From Planococcus citri (Eukaryota > Arthropoda > Insecta > Hemiptera > Pseudococcidae): DNA of 64,000 nucleotides. The notes beneath the pieces are model-generated. The model made no database searches. It saw nothing but the letters and a program-made list of their open reading frames with translations, and had not been told where the DNA came from. Of the stretch, positions 26,201 through 39,700 are shown piece by piece. The translations under genes and the position numbers were made by a program. The stretch is from the NCBI RefSeq assembly GCF_950023065.1, contig NC_088680.1, positions 21,564,559-21,628,558 of the forward strand, written 5' to 3'. Within the stretch, counting starts at the first letter, position 1; every line of letters begins with the position of its first letter.

Positions 26201-28676
26201 GACGCGAAATGGAAAACCCATCCATCCTTAAAAAACCATATTCGATCTTTCAAAAATTATTTTTCTTGTCTGTGTTTATAATTTACATAATATCCTATTA
26301 AGATAGGTACCTAACTACCTATGTATAACGTATATTAAAAGGTTACATATTTACCGCCAAATGTAAATGCTCAAAAACAGTTAACGTAGGAACGAATAAA
26401 TCAACTTGGTAAACGAATCCTGAAATTGTCCTCATTAATTCAGGTGGTACTTTTTGGCCATTTAATCGTATATCTCCGTTTGCTTTAAATTCTCCTGCGT
26501 AAAATTGCTAATTTCAGTTTAAATTTAGCAAAATGCGTACATATTATTGTGAAGATATATGTCATGCAATATTCATTACTCACGTGATTGTCTGTTTGCC
26601 AGTACTGACATCAAGGTGCTTTTTCCTGATCCGCTGGAAAGACATAAGTATAGTTAAGTGTCATACTTACATTAGATACGAGTAGGACGTGACCATATTA
26701 AATTATTAGACCATAGACCGAATATGGATGAAGAAAAAATACAGTATGTAGTTGGGGCTTAAGAGAGAAAACGGAGGAAGTAAAATCACAATAAAAAAAA
26801 GGAGTCCAACCTTTGAACTTGGACTTTTCAATTCAATTTTATCTAATCGTGGTGGGAAGAAAACGTGTATTTTTATCACTCGAGCCATCATGCGAGAGGA
26901 AATAATAAAGCGTTTTATTCCCTTATATAGTTAAGAAACATAAAATATTATTATTGAATGTACCCAGTACCCAGGTATAATACATTAGTTGGTACTATGG
27001 TACAAAGTGCATTACATAGTAGGCATTTTGTATTCTTACCTTGCCCCCATGATAGCAATCAATGTATTCGATTTCACGTATCCATTCACTGAAAATAAGA
27101 TTCACAAACCAATTTGAAAAATCATTGTGGACAGAGACAAAACCACCCAAAGACTTTAGGGGGCGTGAACCAAAAATTTGCTGACTGGCATAAGAATAAA
27201 ATATCAATTTTGTCGAATAAAATGGCGAATTTTTACAGCAAAATAGACAAGACATAATAAATGACAATTTTGCCATTTTCCGTTATAAATTTTTGGTGTT
27301 TCATATCGGAAAAAGGAGATGAATTTACCGCCAGCGAAGGAGAAGTCAAGCCAAAAGTTTTTGAAAATTTCGTGGTTTAATAAGTTGACCAACGACATTT
27401 TCATGTAAGAACTAAGAATTTGTTTTTTGGTTTCAAGATTAGAATTTTTTTGGTTCAAAAATTATAATGTGTTTGAGTTTTTTTTTTTTTTTTTAGACAT
27501 TTAAATTGAGAAAAAAACAAACTATTAGTGGTCCGAGCGAAGCGAGGGCAAAATCTATCGAAAATTCGTAGGTATTTAGAGAATATAAAAAATATTTTTT
27601 GTTTGAGGAGATCATTGTTTTCATTTCAAGATTTCAAATTTTGAATGATGACCTTTTTTTCAGAAATATCAAATTTAAAAATGAAAAACAAAGAGATCCG
27701 AGCGAATTGAGGGCAAAAGCCTCCCAAAAATTGGTATTTTGAGAAGTAAAAAAAACAATGTTTTTATGCAAAAAGTTCATATTTTTAAAATTTAATATTT
27801 TGCAATATTTTTTGGGATTGAGGGAGGGGGGGGGGTGAATCATAGATTTTTAGACATTTTAATTTTGAATGTACTAATCAAAGCAAATGAGGCCGAACGA
27901 AGTAGAGGCAGAAGCTTTCAAAATTCCAGCTTGAGTAGGTATATCACAGTTAATAATTAGGTATTAATTTCATCTACTTCAGTCTTCAGCAACATTTTCA
28001 ACGAATCAAATTTTCCTAAATTTTCAATTCAAATTATCAAATTCAGATTTTTGAATTCATAAAGTTGCTGATTTCAATATTTTACAAATTTAGTCAATTT
28101 TCAAAACCTTCGAACTATTTTCTAAAACTTTGGCAAAGTTTTGTCAAAATCATAAAATTTCCGATTTTTGTAGCAATTTTTTTAATTTTTGCGGAGAAAT
28201 TTCACCGCAGTCGTCAAAATTTCAAGATTTATTAATTTTTGTATGCTGAGGAAATTTCTTAAATTTTTCAAAAACTTTTATCCAAGCGTAAAATTTGCCA
28301 ATTTTGAAAAAAATGTGATTAATTTTTGAAAATTAGCCAACTTTTTGAAGATTTTTCGAGTACATCACCGGTAGTTTTGTCTCTGACTAAGGAGCATTAT
28401 TTCGTGTACATGAGAATCAAGTGCTAAAAAATAATTTTTTTGAAATTTTCACAATTTCATATTCAGCATTTTTTTTCAGTTTTGCAAATTTCAAATTAGG
28501 TACATTTGCAGAGTAATATTACTATACTTACCATTATGAATCAATTCTTTCACAGTATGGGTGGTACTCCGAAAAAAATGCTGCGTTCTGATATCAACAT
28601 TGACTGTCAAGTTTTTCCACGTCATTGAGACGCCTTTGGTTTCCATAGCTTCAGGGTTATCCTCCATATTTTTCAA
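20210..28676 (-). CDS. ABCG-family half-transporter, copy 3
   Basis: Third tandem ABCG gene. Coding exons, 5' to 3': 28676-28532, 27088-27040, 26633-26584, 26494-26355, 25649-25518, 25423-25330, 25240-25045, 24942-24762, 24642-24617, 23418-23313, 23230-23003, 20826-20691, 20595-20210. The sum is 1869 bp, in frame for 622 residues from the upstream methionine (MKNMEDNP); starting at METKGVS gives 612. Walker A GASGSGKS, the LSGGERKRLS signature, CDEPTTG and SIHQPSEKI are all present. The 26-bp mini-exon needs a GTTGGT donor to stay in frame, a weak but legal GT site; a better-looking GTAAAT lies 4 bp further on but would shift the frame. The longest intron (20827-23002) contains a 1.7-kb inverted-repeat element. 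This is the longest gene of the array because of its intron content. Confidence 0.86.
21044..22722. mobile_element. Foldback element with ~660-bp inverted arms
   Basis: Two nearly identical arms in opposite orientation (about 21044-21725 and 22043-22722) surround a roughly 320-bp spacer. The ends are GGGCGGGTCG and CGACCCGGCC (one mismatch in ten) and each is flanked by TA (21042-21043 and 22723-22724). No transposase frame is present, so this is a long-TIR non-autonomous DNA transposon. A related single arm lies at 42824. Transcripts of the host intron would contain a very long hairpin. Confidence 0.85.
23670..23920. repeat. Diverged direct duplication, ~125 bp
   Basis: Two neighbouring copies share 'atgtcgatt', 'gttcgaatctgga' or its variant, then 'gtggggagg' and 'gaaaatgtcaaattttgctt'. 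They lie in an intron of ABCG copy 3 and have no coding content. Confidence 0.5.
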
Positions 28677-30120
28677 ATTTCACTCTATTTTAATAAAATC
28701 TTGTACGAAGCTAGAAACACGAGAAAACGTTTACCTAGTCAATTTTTTATCCAGCTAACTGTTAGGTATCGTTAATCACGCACACACACATAAAACGACG
28801 CATGTACCAAGACAGGGTGGTTTGTTTTATCAACCATTAGAATTAGTCTGCTCGAGGATCCATGAACCATTGCACAGTATTGCCAACCCAAATTTCTAAA
28901 AATCCTTAGCTTCGGTGGGAAAAAAATCTCTGCTTTTACCAAAAATCCTTAAATTTTTTTGTAAGCATTATAAAAAGCCTTAGGACCACATTCATAGACG
29001 TTACTTGGGGATTACTTGAATAAAAATGTCATATTTTTAAAATGATGAATCGACACTTCCTAGTTCAATCTCTCAATTTATTATTAAAATTTTTTTCAAA
29101 AATTCAATCACGCCCGGAAAAATTGCTTCAAAATTTATCACTTAGCCAAGTGATCTTTGAGTAACGTCTATGAATAAGGTCCGAAAATACGTGAGAGGTG
29201 GAAATATCTGGCCATCCCCTTCCTCTCAGAGATTTCGGTTCGGAAAAATACATTGTATGCAGTACTCAAGTACCTACTTACTTGCAACATGTGGAATGTC
29301 CGGTTTTCTTGCAATTTTTCACATGTTTGGAACAGATTCACACACAGAAATATTTTTTTAAAAATACTAAAAAAAAATATTCGTACCAATTTTCAGCTTT
29401 AAACTTTCTAATCGAAATTATTTTAATTTAAAAATCTTCAAAGTCACGGTCTCGCGGACTAAATCATAAAACTACGAGGACGAATATAGTGAAAAACGTG
29501 TTTTGAATGAACGACGAGTGGTCAGTGGGTCTGATGGTACTAGTACTACATTCCTTATTAAACTTAATAGTTGTTTTTACGAACAAAATCTACGTATGCT
29601 ACCAATAAATTTCTTATTGAATTATGTAATGCTAATGACGATGCATTGGTACGAATAATTTTGTATGTATTCAAGGAGTATAAGAACCTGACCGGTGCAG
29701 CGACGCAGAGGCGAAGTTGCCAGTTTAGTATACCTAGACCTACCTACTCGTTTACCGAAATTCAACTTCTGATACATTGTATAGAGACTCGAAGAATATC
29801 CATAATTTAAAGGATTTTTTTTTTCAAACCACTAATACTGCTTTGTTGTAGAATTATGTAGGCAGATGAAATTTTTGATTTGGATTTGATCTTTATTTTG
29901 GGTACCATTTTACTCTAAAAATTTTGTGGTTTCCCAATTTTTGAAGTATTGATGTAGGAGGTTTGAGCTTATGTCAATTTAATTATTAATTGCTGCTTGG
30001 TTCTATGACATTTCTTACACATGAATTCGATTCAGGAGCAGGCAGCAGATAAAATAAAAACCACATCAGCGATGTAGATTACATCAAATAACGTTTAATA
30101 ATAAGAAAATATAACACGAG
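28677..30120. other. Spacer between ABCG copies 3 and 4
   Basis: No exon with convincing splice signals is seen apart from a short inverted-repeat element (28983-29182). The probable poly(A) signal of copy 4 is 'tttaat' near 30091. The promoter of copy 3 should lie at the left end but is not identifiable. Confidence 0.35.
28983..29182. mobile_element. Small MITE (~200 bp)
   Basis: The left end GGACCACATTCATAGACGTT and the right end 'aacgtctatgaataaggtcc' are inverted copies over about 35 bp with few mismatches. Between them lies AT-rich non-coding sequence. A target-site duplication is not clear. Confidence 0.6.
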
Positions 30121-33100
30121 TCAAAATTTCAAATACAATCTAATCTTCAACGTAGTAAAACTAATCAAGTGAAAAATTAAATAAATACCACACATCGCAA
30201 TTATATTTCGTTGCAAATTCTCACTACTAAAACCTAATCCACTCAAGACTTCGTGACCGGTTCTCAGACACGGTACATCTGGCACCTCTGAACATTGAAT
30301 ATTCTCCACACCCTCGAAAAACACTATCAGCAAAGATTCCACAGCGTAAGTCATCCATAAAACATACCGTATCCACGCAAATATCACAGGAATCGATCTC
30401 AGATTCATCGCTACTCCAGAAAACGAATAGAATAATACACCAAAAGTTGTTGACAAGGTATCAGCACCCTTGTAGCTGTTCGTCACCAGCGATGCCAAAA
30501 TTCCTGATGAATAAAATAAACGAGTTAGATGATATGTACTATAATAATAATAATGCAGAAACGAGAAAATCTAAGGCCACTTATATTATAACTACCTATA
30601 TGAAATTAATCTGCCTACAAATCGAATCATTTTCAGAAACTTAAGGAGGAACCAAGTTCCACTTTTTCATCTTGGCGATGGGAGGGGGGAGGGGCAAAAC
30701 GAAAATACTAAATAGTGCATTTCTGATAAAGATGGAGTAAATCCAAGGATTAAAATTCAAAAAATAAAAAAAGTAAAAATATTATTTTTTTGAATTTTTA
30801 AAGGAGACCAGTCCTACTTTTTCATCTTGGAGTGGGAGGGGTCAAAGATATTCAACAGTAGTTTTCTGATGAAAATGGACCAAATCCAAAAAAAATCAAT
30901 TTTTCAGATTTCTTATAAATTTTGAAAAGAATGGGGGGGGGTGGGAGGACGGCTTCCTGACACTTCAGGGAATGGAAAACAAAAAAAAATTAAAAAAAAA
31001 ATTTCCACCATATGTTAGATTGAGAATCCTAATTGCCTCAGTAGTCAGTAGATAGTTGTTCATTAAAGTAAATAGGTAATTGACAATTGGATATTTTACT
31101 TTCATTGAACTCACCACACATAGCCGATATATTAAAAACTAAAGTGGTGACTGATATGGTAACCAGGAAAGTTAACCAACTGTTACGTAGCTCCAGCAAA
31201 ACATACCATATTACTGCGAATAAAATTGGATCCAACAGCAATCCTGGAATCTTAGTAATTATTCATCGAATTAATAATCACAAATAAACCAAAAGTTCCA
31301 TTATTGAACAGACTTAAATTTCAACTTTAATTTTGGGAAAGGTGTAGGCAAAAATGAGCAGTAAATACTTAGGTAGGTACTCTTTATTGTTTGACTTTCC
31401 AATAAATTGTGAGATTTATTTTTTACTAATTTTATTGTAGGTACCTATACTTTGCATACTCACCAAGGAGATCATATTTGATGTATAAAAAATCAGTGGC
31501 GAGTTCATATTATTTGAATATTCTCGTAAAAACACCGGCATCTTACTGGGAAAATGACCCATTACGATAAAAAAAGCAGGAAAGATATTTTCAGTCACCA
31601 TTGCTAAAATGACTCCTTTGATTGATTGCACACTTTCTTGATTCATAACGGTGGTTTTTTTAAAACAAAGTCCTATAAAAACGGCTATCGCCTACAAAAT
31701 AAAACGTTTTATATTATTATTTTATTTATTATTCCCCCCCCCTTCAACTGGAGAAATATCATTTTTAGAAGTTCACTTTGCTTACCATTTGCTTAATGAA
31801 ATTCATATATCGCGTTGATGGATCTCTTATGCCACTCAGCACTTCTCGATAGGTTAACAAGTACAGCTTGTGAAGCCAGAAAATATGTTCTCTGTGATTA
31901 AAAAAATTTGTTAGTACATACAGTTGGTAGGTATAAATCCTGAGTAAGTATTATCCAAACGTTTTACATTTTTTCCAGACCGCTGAATGTTTCCTGAAAA
32001 TTGAATTGAATACATATTTAAGTAATTTTATTTAATTCTAATCTGCATTTATGAAGTAACTATACGAACTGTTTCACGACGCTCCAGCTCAATTTGTTCG
32101 TATACATAATTGAAATATTGACTTTTTTCATATTGCGTACAAATCTTGGTGGCTTTTTCTATAGATTCTAATTCACGTCCAGGAACTATTGATAGACTTT
32201 TAACTAAATAATCAGCTGGATTTTGTTCTTCATTGAAGGGATAACCAATGCTGAAAACGATCATATAGGAAATAAGTACATATAAATTCCATTTAAACTA
32301 TCAACTGAGATTTTGACTCACTTTTGAAAAAACTCAACAGCATTTTCGGTAGTACCGCTAAAGGCAACTTTGCCATCGTGTAATAATATAATCTGATGAA
32401 ACAGCTCGAATATTTTTGCACTGGGTTGATGAATAGAGCAAATGATCGTTTTATCTTTTTGATCAGCCATATTTCTCATTATGGTCATGAGTTTCAACGC
32501 TGTAAATGAATCTAAGCCTAAAACAAAATAGCATAAATTTTGGAATACCTACCTATTTTTTTTTGTGAATTTTGAAGTAACTACAGGGTAGCCAGCTCAT
32601 ACCGTCGATTGAACCATTTCTAGACTTACTGAAAGGGTATCCCATTTTTTAGCCAAGATCGAAGAAAATCTCCCCCCCAAAAAAAAATTCAAAATTCATC
32701 ACCAGCGCTAATTTTAGGAAGTTAAATTGGTTTTTTCGATTTTTGGCGAATTTTTGAAATTTTGAATTCGGTTTATTCTCTCTCTCTCTCTCTAAAAAAA
32801 AGTAGGGTACCTATTCAATCAATTTAACGTGAAAAATTGAAAGTTGGGGTTTAAGTATCTATTCCATTTTCATCCACTAGAATTAGACAACTGGTGATGA
32901 TTTCTAACTGTTTTAAAGTTCCCAGCAGATTTTTAAACTCTCCAGTTTTCCAAAAAATTTCATAAATAGGCTCGAAATGAAATTCTCAGCAATGATCCAG
33001 TCAGGGTTCATCATATTTGCTAACCTTCTGATCGATTTTGGTACCAATTTTCAAAATCCGTTTGCGCTGATTCAAACACAAAATTTTCTCCAGTACTTAA

Positions 33101-35411
33101 GTTTGAAAGAAAGGAAAGAAAAATTTGCAAAACGCTGAAATCTGATTTGTACCTTATTTTCAATCTGTTGAGTCATTTTATGATGGATTCCAGCCGTTCT
33201 AAAGCCTCCAGCTGAATTATTTTCAAATTCTCCGATTTTTGAAAAAATTCTGTACCTAAATAGAGTGAAAATAACTCGAATTGACGACTTAGGAGGTTGA
33301 AAATTGGGAAAAAAACCAAAATCTCCTATCTTAGTTATTTTCGTTTTCACATTCGCGAACAACATTTTTTTTCAATTTAAATATAATCACTGGAGAAAAT
33401 TTTGAATTGGAACCAGCAAAAAAGATTTTAGGATTTTGATATAAAGTGCTAAATTTCATTCTAATCCCAGTGAAGTACAGCTTTTTTCTTTCTCTTTTTT
33501 TTTTCAACTGAAGAAATCAAAAGAAGTCTGTTGGAGATCCCAGAACTATACTTATGTAGTTGAAATTGTCGTCAATCGAAGCAGGAGGTCAAAAATACAA
33601 GATAGAAACTTAATTTTAATTTTTTAAACTTTTTTTTTAGAAATTCCCACATTGCTAGAAAAAATTTTGAATTTGAACAGGCACAAAGGAATTTTGAAAG
33701 TTTATGCCAATGTCGATCGAAATTCGAAAAGATTGCAATTACACACAAAGGCAGTAAATCTGAGTTTACAGACGCTAAATTCCATTTTAACCTTTTATTG
33801 CTAACAGCATTTTTTTCGAAAACTGAAGAAGCCCGAAAATACCTCACAGGCTCCAGAATATCTCGAAACGTACCCCAATCGACTCAAGAGGTCAAAACCA
33901 TATTATAAGCCACATTTTACCTTTCTTAAATTAATTTGACCACCTTCATTTTTTTTCATGGGAAATGATCCAATTTGAAATTTCAAAAAATTCTCTTAAA
34001 ATCGAGCAATGAACTTTAGCAGCTGAAATTCGCGTCAGTGGTATATTTCTGAAACCCCTACTTTTCCTCCGGTAGAATTGCATTAAGAGCCACATTAAAA
34101 AAAAAAATACAAAATACAAAAACACAAAAAATTTTGAAAATCTTTGGACGAAATAATAGTGATTCTTTAACCTCATCAGTAGAAGAAATTCACAAAAAAA
34201 AAAATCGAGAAAATTCGGATAAACTTGAGGCCTAAAAGGGTCCATCAATGCATGCTTGGTATGAAATCACTTGGCAAAGTCAAGATTTTCCAGCTACTTA
34301 CCCGTGGTAGGTTCGTCACAAAATAACAAAGCTGGGTTAATTAATAATTCTGTAGCCACTGATAATCGTTTTCGTTCACCTCCAGATATGTTCAACTGGA
34401 ATTTTTCCATTCAAAATAATGTTGTTAGGTAATGCAGGAATTTAACTAAACAAAGCACAACATCTAAATAAGTAGGTATCCTATCAAATTTCACTTATGC
34501 TTACTTCTCCTTCATCCTCATTCGAATTACTGATAAAACGATTTGCACATCCTGCCAATCCAACATCTGTTAGTATTTCATCCACCAATATTTCACATTG
34601 TTTCGTTGTAATCCTTCTGTCCAATTTTAATCGCGCCTAAACAAAAAATATGGCACTAGATTAGGTAAAAATCTATATAAATCCAATCCAAATTCCAATA
34701 TTAATGGTTTCTCCTACGCAAAGACACTCACCGCGAAGTGTAAGTGCTCAGCAACAGTTAATGTAGGAACAAATAAATCATCTTGGTAAACAAATCCTGC
34801 AATTTTCTTCATCAATCCAGAAGGTATCCTTTGGCCATTTAGTCGTATATCTCCACTCACGTTCAAATTTCCTACGTAAAATAAGTTGCTACTTTAATTT
34901 AAATCTAGCCAAATGTATTTATTGGGTAGGTACTTTACTTAGGCAATTTTTGTTGCATACTTGATTGTCTATTTGCCAGCACTGACATCAAGGTACTCTT
35001 GCCAGATCCACTGTAAAGGCACACAGATTAAATAGAGCAGAAAAAAATCATTGTACCTACTCTTTTATTTTTGATCTTAAATAATGTGTACTTAGGTAAG
35101 TGCAGGCTAGAAAATGGTTTATTCTTACCTGGCACCGATAATGCCAACTAGACTGTTCGGTTTCACATATCCATTCGCTAAAAATATAAATCACTCTTTG
35201 AAATATTTTTGTATCGTTGTGATTTTGGGAAAGTACTTACTACAAAGAGAAGATTCTTACCATTATGAATTATTTCTTTTACGGTGTGAGTGGAATTTTG
35301 AAAAATGTGCTGCGTCTTGATATCCACCTTGACAGTAAGTTTTTTCCATGTTATCGAGACGCCTCTGGTATCCATAACGTTTGGCTTATTCTTTAGTGTC
35401 ATCTGCGTCAA
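30121..35411 (-). CDS. ABCG-family half-transporter, copy 4
   Basis: Fourth tandem ABCG gene. Coding exons, 5' to 3': 35411-35261, 35177-35129, 35010-34961, 34871-34732, 34636-34505, 34395-34302, 32517-32322, 32250-32070, 31993-31968, 31891-31786, 31691-31464, 31250-31115, 30503-30121. The sum is 1872 bp, in frame for 623 residues, starting at the MTLKNKPNVMDTRG methionine; a more upstream in-frame methionine may not be used. Its signature motif is ISGGE rather than the LSGGE of the other copies. Walker A, the CDEPTTG region and the SIHQPSAKI switch region are kept. It is the most compact copy. The intron between 32517 and 34302 is AT-rich, with a (TC)n run near 32776 and no exon. Confidence 0.88.
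30635..30960. repeat. Diverged tandem repeat (~140 bp unit)
   Basis: Two to three copies share 'ctttttcatcttgg', a G-rich tract and 'aatccaa', within an intron of ABCG copy 4. Non-coding. Confidence 0.45.
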
Positions 35412-36758
35412 ATTGAGTGGCTCTTTTAACGTCGTTAATGTTGATCGATTTGTTTAGTTTTCAGCATATTTTAGAAATATTAATTATTAGGTACTGGGCC
35501 TTTATTCATCTGGAATTCACATTCAAATTTTTATCACAGATTTAGGTACTTCTTTCAATTTTAAGGTGGCACAAAAAGTCAATTATATTACCTATGATTA
35601 AAATTCTATTAGTGCTTTGGTCAAATAAATTTTAAGATCAGGCCAAATTTACTAGTAAGTATAATTCTCAAGATGTCAAATTTTATTCATTTAAAGTTTT
35701 CGTATCCAGTATCGGGTACCTAATATTTCAATCTCAAGGCCATTCATTATCATCTCGAACGTAGAAAAATACGAGCACACATCTTGTTAGCAGATAACTT
35801 GGACGTACTTACAGCAAGAGAAATATCCGGTTTTGGGAACCCAATTCAGTATAATTTATCATTTATTTCCACACTTTTATCCGAATAAATAAAGATTTTA
35901 CAAAACTAACTTTTTAATAATTTTATTTAAAAAGTATCTACCTTATTTTCAGTCCATATTCCAGCACAGTTGATGATAAAAAAGATTCAAATTCGCGCGG
36001 CTCGACAAACGTACCTAATAAACAACTATTACACAACTGTTGCAAACACGTTAGATGACTACCTACCTTACCTATACCTGTAGTAGTCGTTATGATCAGT
36101 TCTATCTTATGGAGTTAAACATACAGGTATAGTTTTTACTTATAAAACATGTTTCTTGGAATGTAATTTTAATGATTAGGTATATCTAACGATTGAGAAG
36201 TTTATTTTTGATGCCAAACGGTGGACGTCGATCAGTATAGGTGCACGTACCTATTGGTAAGTAGGTATTTGAAATTCAAAGTTTTGTTGTTTGAATTTAG
36301 AATTACCATTGGTCAAAATCTTCTCTTTTTTGACGAACTAAGCCGATCGGAGAAGTTTAAAAACCAAAAAATAAACTCTTCGCATATATTTATTAAACTG
36401 GAAAAATTGATATATTTTTTTATGTATATAACATTTTCATCGACAAATTTTTAGTCAACACCACCCCCTCTCAAAAACCTAAAAATAGCTTCTGCTCTAG
36501 AAATGGGGTCTATCATCATATATCTGCCCGGGGTCCTGAGAATAGGCACTTACCTAAATTTCAAAGCAAATGGGCGGGGGGGGGGGCTCGATTTTAAATT
36601 CATTATAAGCAGGAACTAGATGAGCCTACATTACTTTTAGGAGTGAATCACTTAATGTGCGCGCTTCAAATAGGTACATATTTATTTAGAAAATAACATC
36701 GTCTATAGTTACTTAAGTATAGGTACCTACATATATCTACATATTAAGGGTTGCTCAC
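35412..36758. other. Spacer between ABCG copies 4 and 5
   Basis: No exon seen. It includes a G-run near 36573 and the likely poly(A) signal of copy 5 ('tttatt' near 36681, AATAAA on the minus strand). Confidence 0.35.
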
Positions 36759-39700
36759 TTATAATCTGATCTTCAGCGCAATAAAACTAAGCACATGAAA
36801 AATTAAGTAAATACAACACATCGCGATTATGTTTCGTTGCAAATTTTCGCTATCGAATCCCATAGAGTATAATGCTTCATCGCCAGTCTTAAAACATGGC
36901 ACATCTGGTGTCTTTGAACACTGAATATATTCTACTCCTTGGAAGTATACGATTAACAAAGATTCGAGAGTGTAACTCATCCAGTAAATATACCGCACCC
37001 ATAAAAATATCACAGGGATTGATCTCATATTCATTGTAAAACCACTGAATGGATAGATTAATGTAAAGACAACCATCGACCAGCCATCAGCCGCCGCTGA
37101 ACTTTTCGTTGCCAGTGATAGGAATGTTCCTGAGAAATAAAAAATAAACATGCATCTTCTTCATTTATGTAGTTAGGTACCTACCTATACATATTATAAG
37201 TCAGTAGGGGTATCTACTTATTTGAAATTGAATTAGTTGATTTGCTTTGCTCAACTTACCAAAACAAGCTGATATATTAGCGAGTAGAACATTGATTGAG
37301 ATGGTTACAAGGAATGCGAACCAACTTTTACGTAGTCCGAACAATTCATACGCTATAGATGTAAATATGATTGGATCCAACAATAATCTCGGAAGCTAAA
37401 GAAATTATTTATCGAATTAATAATGAACTCTGGCCTTTTTCTGGAACCCATACAATATTCATAAATAGGGCCAAAAGGCAGAGATCAATTTTTAGGATGG
37501 GAAATGAAAGGCCAATGCAGGAATTTTACTCAGATATATTTTCAAGCTAACAAGGGAACTCCGTGAATCATTCATAAACGAATTAATCAATTTTTTGAAA
37601 AAACCACTCGCGAACGAATAGATTCATTTTTAGCGAATCATTCGCCATCGCCAACGAATCGATCAATTCTTTAATTTATTTGTATGAATCAATTCGTTCG
37701 TGAAGGACTCACACAAATAAATTCGTTTGCGAATATGATCTGCCAAAAAATATTCAATTCGTTCGCGAAGGATTCACTGAAAAATTATTCAATTCGTTCG
37801 CGAATGATCCACCAAAATTCCAAAAATTATTAAATTCGTTCGTGAATGATTTACCAAAAATTAAGTAAATGAATCGATTTGTTCGGGAATGATCTAACAA
37901 AAATTATTCAATTCGTTCGCGAATGATTCATCAACAATTAATCAATTCGTTCGCAAATGATTCACCAACAATTAATCAATTTATTGGTGAATGATTCTCA
38001 AAAAATGAGGTACATAAATCGATTCGTTCACGAATGATTCACCAAAAATTTTTCAATTCGTTCGCGAACGATCCACCAAAAAATTATTCAATTCGTTCGC
38101 GAATGATTCATCAACAATTAATCAATTTATTCGTGAATGATTCACCAAAAATCAAGTAAATGAATCGATTTGTTCGCGAATGATTCACCTCACCAAAAAA
38201 TAAGTAAATGCAACGATTTGTTCGCGAATGATTCACTAAAAAATTATTCAATTCGTTCGCAAATGACTCACCAACAATTAATCAATTTATTCGTGAATGA
38301 TTCACTAAAAATGAGGTAAATAAATCGATTCGCTCGCGAATGATTCACCAAAAATTCTTCAATTCATTCGCGAACGATCCGCCGAAAAAATTTTCAGTTC
38401 GTTCGCGAATGATTCATCAACAATAAATCAATTCGTTCGTGAATGATTCTCCAAAAATCAAGTAAATGAATCGATTTGTTCGCGAATAATCCGCCAAAAA
38501 TTATTCAATTTGTTCGTGAATGATTCACCAAAAATTGAGTAAATGAATCGATTCGTTCGCGAATCATTCACTGAAAAATTATTCAATTCATTCGCAAATG
38601 ATTCACCAACATTTAATCAATTCATTCGTGAATGATTCACTAAAAATTAAGTAAATGAATCGATTCGTTTGGGAATGATTCACCAAAAATTATTCAATTC
38701 GTTCGTGAATGATTCACTATATTGAACCAAAATTTTCGAAAAATTATCCTTATTTCCTACTAGGTATACCTAGGTAGGTAGGTACATACTTACGAAAGAA
38801 ATGTAAGTCGATAGATAGAAAATTAGTGGCGTGTTCATATTGTTAGAATATTCTCGCCTAAACATGGGCATTTTTACTGGGAAATGCCATCTTGTGAACA
38901 TGTAAGGAAAGAAATTCTCGGTCGTTAGCATTGATAACACTCCTTTGATTGACTGAATGCTTTCTTGATCCAAAACGTTAGGTGTTTTCATGCACATTCC
39001 CATAATTACAGCAATCACCTGAAAAATCAAATTTCACTGTCTTAAGAAATTTTAGACTGAATTCATCTAAGGTATGTTTAGAATTTTGGTTCAACTTTTA
39101 TGAGTTAGGTAGGTAAAGTAATGTACTTAGTTACCATTTGCTGAATGAACCCCATATATCGTCTAGATGGATCTCTTACGATACCCAGTACTTCACGATA
39201 AGTTATTAAATAAAATTTATGAAGCCAGGAAATATGTTCGCTGAAATTGAAAAGAAAATGCATGAAATTTGTAATTGTGTTATGATTGAGTACCTACATT
39301 TCTACGGATTTTATCGAAGAAAATAACATCATTTACACGTCTTCTAATCCACTGAGCTTTTCCTGCGAATAAAATTAAAAATTCACTCTTAAAATTTCTC
39401 AAGTCATAATTATAAGAACATCAACTCTGAACTTATAATACATCATAGTGAAATTACGAACAATTTCATGGTAGTCTTGATCATCAGCTCGCTCGCACGT
39501 ATTTTTAAAATGTTCACTGTTTTCGAACTTCAAACAAATGTCATTAGTTCTATCGCTGGAATCGAGTTCACGTCCAGGAACTGTTGATAATAGACTTTGA
39601 ATTAAATAATCAGCTGGATTTTGTTCTTTATTGTAGGAATAACCTACACTGAAGACAACATTTTAAAAAAATACCAATTCATTGGGAAAGACAATAAAAA

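Noticed and set aside
33072..34248. Three minus-strand frames of 91-100 residues
   Set aside because: They lie in one AT-rich intron of ABCG copy 4, consist of low-complexity Phe/Lys/Asn sequence and lack matches to the array's exon set.
37555..38720. CRISPR-like regular repeats
   Set aside because: Eukaryotic context, no unique spacers, and repeat and spacer both belong to the same diverging unit.
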